The translations under genes and the position numbers were made by a program. Positions 1-5,071 of a stretch of 5,569 nt of DNA are shown piece by piece (within the stretch, counting starts at the first letter, position 1; the number at the start of each line of letters is the position of its first letter). Origin of the DNA: Fibrobacter succinogenes (GTDB lineage: Bacteria; Fibrobacterota; Fibrobacteria; Fibrobacterales; CADBQJ01); contig CADBQJ010000186.1 of assembly GCA_902796785.1 (NCBI GenBank), forward strand, positions 1-5,569, read 5' to 3'. The notes under the pieces were generated by a model that ran no database searches, was not told where the DNA came from, and saw only the letters and a list, made by a program, of their open reading frames with translations.

Positions 1-231
1 CCCGCCGCCGAAGCCGCTCCCGCGGAACAGGCCGCCGCCCCCGCGGCCGACAGCGCCGCCGCCCCGGCCGCCCCCGCCGAACAGACCGAAGTGCTCGAAA
101 CCGCCCCGGCCGTCGCCGCCGCGGACTCCGCCGCCCCCGCCCCCGCGGCCGAAGCGGCCCCCGCCGACACCGCCAAGACGGCCGAAGCCGCTCCCGCCGC
201 CCCCGCGGAACAGCCCGCCAAGAGCTCGGTC
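1..231 (+). repeat. Imperfect Ala/Pro-coding low-complexity repeat
   Basis: This is a GCC/CCC/GCG-rich tract with internal duplications. The 17-mer GCCGAAGCCGCTCCCGC occurs exactly at 7-23 and 181-197. Each copy is followed by CCCGCGGAACAG, directly in the first copy and after a short insertion in the second. The encoded units are variants of AEAAPAEQ and ADSAAPA. The tract is likely to vary in length between strains through slippage or recombination. It codes for the disordered part of the partial gene at the left edge. Confidence 0.6.
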
Positions 232-318
232 ATCGACAACCCCCTGGAACTCATCCTGGTCACCCTGGCCTACGCGCTGGTGCTGGGCGTGGTCATCTTC
301 ACCGGGGAATCCGACTAG
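1..318 (+). CDS. 3' part of an Ala/Pro-rich protein with a C-terminal transmembrane segment (5' truncated)
   Basis: The frame is open from the first base of the window to the TAG at 316-318, giving 105 visible residues. Residues 1 to about 75 are almost entirely Ala, Pro, Glu, Asp and Gln, with recurring AEAAPAEQ and ADSAA-like units. A short polar stretch (KSSVIDN) then leads into one hydrophobic segment at about residues 82-101 and a four-residue tail, GESD. A GTG at position 91 could start a 75-residue protein. However, the same low-complexity composition continues upstream to the window edge, so I read this as the end of a longer gene. The architecture is a disordered, acidic Ala/Pro region with a C-terminal membrane anchor. 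I do not recognise the family and assign no function. Because the composition is Ala/Pro-rich, homology searches would be dominated by low-complexity hits. A terminator follows 27 nt after the stop, so it is probably the last gene of its transcript. Confidence 0.65.
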   Translation, partial: PAAEAAPAEQAAAPAADSAAAPAAPAEQTEVLETAPAVAAADSAAPAPAAEAAPADTAKTAEAAPAAPAEQPAKSSVIDNPLELILVTLAYALVLGVVIFTGESD

Positions 319-344
319 CCCCCCGTTTTCCGACGGAAATGTGC

Positions 345-378
345 AAGGGCGGCTCCGACGGGGCCGCTCTTCGTTTCT
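345..378 (+). terminator. Rho-independent terminator after the Ala/Pro-rich gene
   Basis: The arm at 345-356 (AAGGGCGGCTCC) pairs with 360-371 (GGGGCCGCTCTT) over 12 positions. Two of these are G-U wobbles, and the loop is GAC. The 3' side runs into a T-rich stretch ending CGTTTCT at 372-378. It lies 27 nt after the TAG stop at 316-318 and before yebC. It therefore separates the upstream transcript from yebC. The T-tract is interrupted by C and G, so termination may be incomplete. Confidence 0.7.
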
Positions 379-388
379 AGATTTAGCC
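377..388 (+). promoter_or_regulatory. Putative -10 region of the yebC promoter
   Basis: CTAGATTTAGCC contains TAGATT (378-383), which matches the TATAAT -10 consensus at four of six positions. It stands out as an AT-rich island in very GC-rich DNA, just after the terminator and 43 nt before the yebC start codon. Nearly the same 12-mer (one base different) recurs immediately upstream of glnS. No convincing -35 hexamer is visible; the position 17 bp upstream (CCGACG, 355-360) falls inside the terminator hairpin. The assignment rests on location and on the recurrence. Confidence 0.4.
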
Positions 389-430
389 CACCCCCACGGG
401 GCCACTTTTCAACCACAGCGAGAGAGCATT

Positions 431-1162
431 ATGTCCGGACACTCCAAATGGGCGAATAACAAGCACAAGAAGATGAAGAACGACGCCGCCAAGCAGTCGC
501 TGTGGGGCAAGATCGCCAAGGAAATCACCGTGGCGGCCAAGATGGGCGGCGGCGACCCCGACGCCAACCCCCGCCTCCGCGCGGCCATGCTCAAGGCCCG
601 CTCGAACTCGATGCCCAACCGCAACATCGAAAGCGCCATCGCCACCGGCGTGGGCAACAGCGACACCACCAACATGGAGAGCATGGTCTACGAAGGCCGC
701 GGCCCCGCCGGCACCGCCTTCATCGTCACCGCGCTCACCGACAACAAGACCCGCACCGTGGCCGCCGTCCGCAACATCTTCTCCAAGGCGGGCGGCTCGC
801 TGGGCGAAACGAACTCCGTGGCCTGGGACTTCAAGCTTTCCGGCCTCATCGCGGTGGAAAAGAGCGCCGTCGAGGAGGAGAAGCTGATGGACATCGCGCT
901 GGAAGCCGGCGCCGACGACATCGACTCCGAAGGCGAGAACTACGAGATCACCACCACCTTCGAGAACTTCGACTCGGTCTCCCGCGCCCTCGACGCGGCC
1001 AAGATCCCGATGCTCTCGGCCGAAACCGGCTACGTGCCCTCGAACCCCAACGCCGTCGACGCGGCCACCGCCCAGAAGATCCAGAATCTGGTCGACAAGT
1101 TCGAGGAAAACGACGACGTCCAGGATGTCTATCACAACGCCGAATTCCCCGAAGACTTCTGA
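431..1162 (+). CDS. yebC: YebC/PmpR family regulatory protein (TACO1 family)
   Basis: The 243-residue protein matches the family's usual length of about 240-250. Hallmarks are the N-terminal GHSKW (residues 3-7) followed by a Lys-rich helix, MPNRNIESAI (61-70), YEGRGPAG (87-94), ALTDNKTRTV (101-110), GGSLG (121-125), SVAW (129-132) and the C-terminal ENDDVQDVYHNAE (226-238). The ATG at 431 is chosen because family members begin exactly at M-x-GHSKW. The longer frame from GTG 341 would run through the terminator hairpin and adds non-conserved sequence. The purine-rich GCGAGAGAG just upstream is a weak ribosome binding site. Family members are cytosolic. They have been described as DNA-binding transcriptional regulators (PmpR) and, for several bacterial and mitochondrial members, as factors that help ribosomes through difficult stretches such as proline runs. 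The sequence does not say which applies here. The 3' end overlaps ruvC, the classical partner gene. Confidence 0.96.
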   Translation: MSGHSKWANNKHKKMKNDAAKQSLWGKIAKEITVAAKMGGGDPDANPRLRAAMLKARSNSMPNRNIESAIATGVGNSDTTNMESMVYEGRGPAGTAFIVTALTDNKTRTVAAVRNIFSKAGGSLGETNSVAWDFKLSGLIAVEKSAVEEEKLMDIALEAGADDIDSEGENYEITTTFENFDSVSRALDAAKIPMLSAETGYVPSNPNAVDAATAQKIQNLVDKFEENDDVQDVYHNAEFPEDF

Positions 1163-1664
1163 TCTTCGCGAAGGCGAAATCTGGCTGGGGATCGACCCCG
1201 GCTCCCGCGTGACCGGCTACGCGCTGCTCGAGGACCTCGGGCGGCGCGTCCGCGTTCTGGAATACGGCGTCTTCACCGCCCCCGAGGGGCTCCCCCTGAG
1301 CGAACGGCTGCTGCGGATCTCGCGCCCGCTGGAGGAGCGGATGCGCCAGTACTCCCCCTCCCGCCTGGCCATGGAGAGCCCGTTCGTCAAGATCAACGCC
1401 CATTCGGCGCTGGTGCTGGGCCACGTCCGCGGCGCGGTGATGCTCCTGGCCGCCCAGCGGGGGATTCCCGTGACCGAGCTCTCCCCCGCCTCGGTCAAGC
1501 AGGCCGTGACGGGCAAGGGGAACGCCGACAAGGAGACGGTGGCGTTCATGATGCAGCGGATCCTGCAGCTCCGGGAGCTTCCCTCCCCGACCGACGCCTC
1601 CGACGCCCTGGCGATCGCCTGGACGGGGCTGACGAGCGCCCGGAACCCCCTGGCGGGGCGCTGA
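1125..1664 (+). CDS. ruvC: Crossover junction endodeoxyribonuclease RuvC
   Basis: RuvC cuts Holliday junctions symmetrically during recombinational repair, working with the RuvAB branch-migration motor. The 179-residue protein is close to the usual 160-175. All four catalytic acidic residues of the RNase H-like fold are present: D24 in GIDPGSRVTGY, E84 in AMESPF, and D157 and D160 in TDASDALAIA. The nucleic-acid-binding segment NAHSALVLGHVRGAV (91-105) is also conserved. The ATG at 1125 lies 38 bp inside yebC and gives about 17 extra residues before the first beta strand compared with E. coli RuvC. No other ATG, GTG or TTG exists in frame before the catalytic Asp, so this start is forced unless initiation is non-canonical. 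No Shine-Dalgarno sequence is well placed, so translation is probably coupled to yebC. ruvA and ruvB do not follow; glnS does. Confidence 0.96.
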   Translation: MSITTPNSPKTSDLREGEIWLGIDPGSRVTGYALLEDLGRRVRVLEYGVFTAPEGLPLSERLLRISRPLEERMRQYSPSRLAMESPFVKINAHSALVLGHVRGAVMLLAAQRGIPVTELSPASVKQAVTGKGNADKETVAFMMQRILQLRELPSPTDASDALAIAWTGLTSARNPLAGR

Positions 1665-1681
1665 AACCGGCCTCGAATCTG

Positions 1682-1693
1682 CTAGATTTGGCC
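1682..1693 (+). promoter_or_regulatory. Putative promoter element just upstream of glnS
   Basis: CTAGATTTGGCC differs by one base from the element upstream of yebC. TAGATT (1683-1688) is a four-of-six match to the sigma70-type -10 box. CTGAAA (1661-1666) is a four-of-six match to the -35 box at 16-bp spacing. Alternatively, TAGATTTG (1683-1690) fits the Bacteroidota-type TAnnTTTG -7 element exactly. It lies in the only gap between ruvC and glnS, only 4 nt before the glnS ATG. A transcript starting from it would therefore begin at or within a few bases of the start codon. The role is inferred from position and recurrence. Confidence 0.42.
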
Positions 1694-1697
1694 TACT

Positions 1698-3401
1698 ATG
1701 GCCGAACATCGCGAAGAACACCAGAACTTCCTCGAAGAGATCATCTCCGAACACCTCGCCAGCGGAAAATATCCGTCGATCCGGACCCGCTTCCCCCCGG
1801 AACCGAACGGCTACCTCCACATCGGGCACGCGAAGTCGATCTGCCTGAACTTCGGCCTCGCGAAGAAGTTCGGCGGCAAGTGCAACCTCCGCATGGACGA
1901 CACCAACCCCGAGAAGGAGGGGGTGGAATACGTCGACAGCATCCAGGAAGACCTGAAGTGGCTCGGCTGGCAGTGGGACGGCGACGTCCACTACGCGTCG
2001 GAGTACTTCGACCGGCTCTACGAATTCGCGAAGAAGCTGATCCGCGACGGCAAGGCCTACGTCTGCTCGCTGAACGAGGAGCAGCTGCGCGAATACCGCG
2101 GCACCGTGACCGAGCCCGGCCGCCCGAGCCCCGACCGCGACCGCCCCGCCGAAGAGAGCCTCGACCTGCTCGAGCGGATGAAGAAGGGCGAGTTCGAGGA
2201 GGGCAGGTACACCCTCCGCGCGAAGATCGACATGGCCAGCCCCAACATGAAGATGCGCGACCCGCTGATCTACCGCATCCGCCGGATCGAGCACCACCAC
2301 CTCGGCGCGGGCTGGAACATCTACCCGATGTACGACTTCGCGCACGGCCTCTCCGACGCGATCGAGCACATCACCCACTCGATCTGCACGCTGGAGTTCG
2401 ACAACAACCGCGAGCTCTACGACTGGTTCGTGCAGGCGGTGGACCCCGACGGCCTCGCGACCGCGGGCCGCGAGCCGCACCAGTACGAGTTCGCGCGCCT
2501 CAACCTCGCCTACACGGTGATGAGCAAGCGCAAGCTGAAGCAGCTGGTGGAGGAAGGCCACGTGGACGGCTGGGACGACCCGCGCATGCCCACGGTCTGC
2601 GGCCTGCGCCGCCGCGGCTACACGCCCGAGTCGATCCGCGACTTCGCCGACCGCATCGGCGTGGCGCGCCGCGACAACGTGGTGGACCCCGCGCTCCTCG
2701 AGTTCTGCGTCCGCGAGCACCTCAACAAGATCGCCGACCGCCGCATGGCCGTGCTCGACCCGATCGAGCTGGTGATCGAGAACTGGCCCGAAGGGAAGAC
2801 CGAGACGGTCGAGGTGGTCAACAACCCCGAGAACCCCGAGGCGGGCTCGCGCAAGGTCCCCTTCTCGGGCCGCCTCTTCATCGAGCGCGACGACTTCAAG
2901 CCCGAACCCCCGCCGAAGTACTTCCGCCTGGCCCCCGGCCGCGAGGTGCGCCTGCGCTGCGCCTACTACGTGAAGGCGACCCGCTTCGAAACCGACGCCG
3001 AGGGGAACGTGACGCGCGTCTACGCGACCTACGACCCCGCGACCGCGGGCGGCAACGCCCCGGACGGCCGCAAGGTGAAGGCGACGATCCACTGGGTGAG
3101 CGCCGAGCACGCCAAGACCGTCGAGGCGCGCCTCTACGACCGGCTCTTCCGCGTCGAGGCGCCCGACGTCGCGCCCGAGGGCGGCACCTTCCTCGACAAC
3201 CTGAACCCCGGTTCGCTCAAGGTCCTGGAGAACGTCAAGGTGGAGCCCTCGCTGGCCGAACTCCGCCCGGGCGACAAGGTCCAGTTCGAGCGCGTCGGCT
3301 ACTTCTGCGTCGACACCCGCTTCTCCAGGCCGGGCGCGCCCGTCTTCAACCGCACCGTCACCCTCAAGGACGAGTGGGCGAAGATCCAGGCGAAAGGCTG
3401 A
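1698..3401 (+). CDS. glnS: Glutaminyl-tRNA synthetase (GlnRS)
   Basis: This enzyme charges tRNA-Gln directly with glutamine using ATP, in the cytosol. The class I signatures are intact: PPEPNGYLHIGH at residues 33-44 and the KMSKS-type VMSKRKL at 274-280. Asp67 in LRMDDTNP and Tyr212 in YPMYDF match the glutamine-specific residues Asp66 and Tyr211 of E. coli GlnRS, with one residue of offset. The segments GWDDPRMPT and GLRRRGYTPESIR follow. The C-terminal anticodon-binding beta-barrels carry PFSGRLFIERDDF, EVRLRCAYYVKA, IHWVSAEHA, LYDRLFRVE and the terminal PVFNRTVTLKDEWAK. The length of 567 matches E. coli (554), with no extra C-terminal YqeY-like domain. The ATG at 1698 is the natural start, about 25 residues before the conserved core. 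No ribosome binding site precedes it. It begins a tight run with mnmH (4-nt gap). A bacterial GlnRS implies that direct glutaminylation is available, though GatCAB might still serve Asn. Confidence 0.97.
   Translation: MAEHREEHQNFLEEIISEHLASGKYPSIRTRFPPEPNGYLHIGHAKSICLNFGLAKKFGGKCNLRMDDTNPEKEGVEYVDSIQEDLKWLGWQWDGDVHYASEYFDRLYEFAKKLIRDGKAYVCSLNEEQLREYRGTVTEPGRPSPDRDRPAEESLDLLERMKKGEFEEGRYTLRAKIDMASPNMKMRDPLIYRIRRIEHHHLGAGWNIYPMYDFAHGLSDAIEHITHSICTLEFDNNRELYDWFVQAVDPDGLATAGREPHQYEFARLNLAYTVMSKRKLKQLVEEGHVDGWDDPRMPTVCGLRRRGYTPESIRDFADRIGVARRDNVVDPALLEFCVREHLNKIADRRMAVLDPIELVIENWPEGKTETVEVVNNPENPEAGSRKVPFSGRLFIERDDFKPEPPPKYFRLAPGREVRLRCAYYVKATRFETDAEGNVTRVYATYDPATAGGNAPDGRKVKATIHWVSAEHAKTVEARLYDRLFRVEAPDVAPEGGTFLDNLNPGSLKVLENVKVEPSLAELRPGDKVQFERVGYFCVDTRFSRPGAPVFNRTVTLKDEWAKIQAKG
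3393..3397 (+). promoter_or_regulatory. Ribosome binding site for mnmH
   Basis: AAAGG lies inside the last codons of glnS, 8 nt before TTG 3406. It supports the TTG as the true start. No ATG, GTG or TTG occurs in this frame in the preceding 100 or so bases. Confidence 0.45.
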
Positions 3402-3405
3402 CGCC

Positions 3406-4419
3406 TTGATTCCCGGCATCCGGACGACCCCGATTCTCGACGTCCGATCCCCGGGCGAATACGCCCAAGGACACGTGCCCGGAGCCGTGTCCTTTCCGCT
3501 TTTCTCCGACGAGGAGCGCGCCGCCGTCGGCCTCCGCTACGCGAAGTCCGGACCCCGCGACGCCCGCCTGCTCGGGCTCCGCTTCGTCGGACCCCGCCTG
3601 GAGGAGATGGCCCGCCGCGCGATCGCCCTCGCCCCGAAGGGCGAGCTCTCCCTCTACTGCTGGCGCGGCGGGGAACGCTCCGCCAGCGTCGCCTGGCTCC
3701 TGGAGGGCGTCGGCCTGAAGGTCGACCGGCTCGAGGGCGGATACCGCGCCTGGAGGCGGCTCGCGCTCGCGGAGCTCGGCGCGGAGCGCGAATGCGTCGT
3801 GCTGTCCGGCCCCACGGGAAGCGGCAAGACGAAGGTGCTGCGCGCGCTGCGCGAACGCGGCGAGCAGACGGTCGACCTGGAGGCGCTCGCGAACCACCGC
3901 GGCTCCGCCTTCGGCGGGCTCGGACTCCCCCCGCAGCCGACGGACGAGCAGTTCGGGAACGAGCTCGCGGTCCTGCTGGCCGGAACGGACCGGAAGCGCC
4001 GCCTCTGGATCGAGGACGAGAGCCGCAACATCGGCCGCGTGACGCTTCCGCAGGAGTTCTGGGCGGCGAAGTCCCGGGCGACGGTCGTGCGGATCGAGCC
4101 CGACCGCGACCGCCGGCTGCGCCTGCTGACGGAGGAGTACGCCGCGTTCCCGCGCGAGGAGCTGCGCGCCTGCTTCGAGCGGATCTCGAGGCGCCTGGGC
4201 GCGGTCGACACGGCCCGCTGCCTGGAGGCGCTGGACGCCGGGAACCCCGCGCTCGCCGCGGACCGCGTGCTCGCCTACTACGACAAGGGCTACCGCCGCA
4301 GCGCGGAGTGCAACCAGGCGGCGAAGGAGGCGGCCGTCTTCCGCACGGGGACAAAATCCCCCGAAGAGATCGCCGACCTTCTCCTGGCCGAAACGGATTC
4401 CCACAACAAGGATGGCTGA
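3406..4419 (+). CDS. mnmH: tRNA 2-selenouridine synthase (MnmH/SelU/YbbB)
   Basis: MnmH replaces sulfur with selenium in 2-thiouridine-type nucleosides at wobble position 34 of tRNA-Lys, -Glu and -Gln. It uses selenophosphate and proceeds through a geranylated intermediate. The N-terminal rhodanese domain (about residues 8-120) shows LDVRSPGEYAQGHVPGA and the active-site Cys85 in YCWRGGERSA. A P-loop domain follows, with Walker A GPTGSGKT at 135-142, then DLEALANHRGSAFG at 157-170 and EDESRNIG at 203-210, all characteristic of the family. At 337 residues it is slightly shorter than E. coli YbbB (364). The N-terminus is short, starting about 10 residues before LDVRSPGE. The TTG start is supported by upstream AAAGG and by the lack of alternatives. 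It sits 4 nt after glnS and abuts yedF. Its presence implies selenophosphate synthetase (SelD) elsewhere in the genome. Confidence 0.95.
   Translation: MIPGIRTTPILDVRSPGEYAQGHVPGAVSFPLFSDEERAAVGLRYAKSGPRDARLLGLRFVGPRLEEMARRAIALAPKGELSLYCWRGGERSASVAWLLEGVGLKVDRLEGGYRAWRRLALAELGAERECVVLSGPTGSGKTKVLRALRERGEQTVDLEALANHRGSAFGGLGLPPQPTDEQFGNELAVLLAGTDRKRRLWIEDESRNIGRVTLPQEFWAAKSRATVVRIEPDRDRRLRLLTEEYAAFPREELRACFERISRRLGAVDTARCLEALDAGNPALAADRVLAYYDKGYRRSAECNQAAKEAAVFRTGTKSPEEIADLLLAETDSHNKDG
4408..4412 (+). promoter_or_regulatory. Ribosome binding site that decides the yedF start
   Basis: AAGGA lies 8 nt upstream of ATG 4421, at the end of mnmH. It directly abuts the alternative ATG 4412, which would leave no spacer. 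This favours 4421 as the yedF start. Confidence 0.45.
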
Positions 4420-4420
4420 C

Positions 4421-5071
4421 ATGGAAGAACGGAACGACATCGTCGTCGTGGACGCGCGCGGGAAGGAATGCCCGCTCCCCCTGATCATGACCCGCAAGGC
4501 GCTGCGCGGCGCCGCCCCCGGGAACCGCCTCCGCGTGCTGGTCGACAACCCGACCTCGCGCGACAACCTCCTGGCGTTCCTGAAGGAGCTGAAGTGCGAC
4601 CCCTCGGCCGAGGAGAACGGGAACGGCGAGTTCGCGGTCCTGGCGACCGTGAGCGCCGAGGGCGTCAAGGCCCCCGAATCCGCCGCGGCCTGCCCCGCCC
4701 CGGCCGCCCCCGCGCCCGCGGAAAACGGCGTCCGCAGGGGCTACGTCGTCGTGCTGGGCTCCGACCGGATGGGCACCGGCGACGACGAGCTCGGCGCGAT
4801 CCTGATGAAGGCCTTCGTCAACTCGCTCGGCGAGCAGGACCTCCTCCCGGAACACGTCCTCTGCTACAACGGCGGCGTGAAGCTCCTCCTGCCCGAGGCC
4901 TCCACCTCGCGGTCGCTCGCCGCGCTCGTCGAACGGGGCGTGGACGTGGTGGCCTGCGGCACCTGCCTGAACTTCTACGACATCAAGGAGAAGATCGCGA
5001 CCGGCCGCGTCGGCAACATGTTCCTCATCACCGAACTGATGGCCGGAGCCACGTCGCTCGTCAAGCCCTGA
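4421..5071 (+). CDS. yedF: Selenium metabolism protein YedF (TusA-like plus DsrE-like domains)
   Basis: This 216-residue, two-domain protein is of the YedF type, found in selenium-utilising genomes. Residues 7-75 form a TusA/SirA-like domain with DARGKECPLPLI. Cys17 of the CPxP motif corresponds to the persulfide-carrying Cys of TusA. An Ala/Pro-rich linker covers about residues 84-105. A DsrE-like domain then begins at GYVVVLGSDRMGTGDDELG and includes the near-C-terminal CGTCLNFY (Cys179 and Cys182). The biochemical role is not settled; a carrier or delivery function for reactive sulfur or selenium is plausible from the domains and neighbours. ATG 4421 is preferred because of the AAGGA 8 nt upstream. 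ATG 4412 would overlap mnmH by 8 nt and add three residues. The stop TGA overlaps the next ATG by one base, implying translational coupling with the desulfurase-like gene. Confidence 0.9.
   Translation: MEERNDIVVVDARGKECPLPLIMTRKALRGAAPGNRLRVLVDNPTSRDNLLAFLKELKCDPSAEENGNGEFAVLATVSAEGVKAPESAAACPAPAAPAPAENGVRRGYVVVLGSDRMGTGDDELGAILMKAFVNSLGEQDLLPEHVLCYNGGVKLLLPEASTSRSLAALVERGVDVVACGTCLNFYDIKEKIATGRVGNMFLITELMAGATSLVKP

Noticed and set aside
341..430. N-terminal extension of YebC from GTG 341
   Set aside because: The extension is encoded by the terminator hairpin and promoter region. Family members start at M-x-GHSKW, matching ATG 431.
1160..1162. TGA stop codons near selenium genes considered as possible selenocysteine codons (yebC, ruvC, glnS, mnmH and yedF all end in TGA)
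   Set aside because: Each protein ends where its family normally ends, and the downstream frame shows no conserved continuation or SECIS-like hairpin. TGA stops are common in GC-rich genomes.
1665..1697. Possible terminator between ruvC and glnS
   Set aside because: No stem of useful length and no T-run are visible in the 33-bp gap, so some read-through from yebC-ruvC into glnS is possible.
1688..3409. 573-residue + strand frame overlapping glnS
   Set aside because: It is the +1-shifted shadow of glnS, extremely Arg/Pro-rich. The glnS frame carries all synthetase motifs.
948..3419. 823-residue open frame on the minus strand across yebC, ruvC and glnS
   Set aside because: It is a shadow of GC-rich codon bias. 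The translation is low-complexity (runs of Val, Ala, Leu, Arg, Asp), has no recognisable motif, and lies opposite three well-conserved genes.
3299..4855. 518-residue open frame on the minus strand opposite mnmH and yedF, and a 434-residue one at 3364-4668
   Set aside because: Both are Arg/Gly/Ser/Pro-rich shadow translations with no family features, antisense to clear genes.
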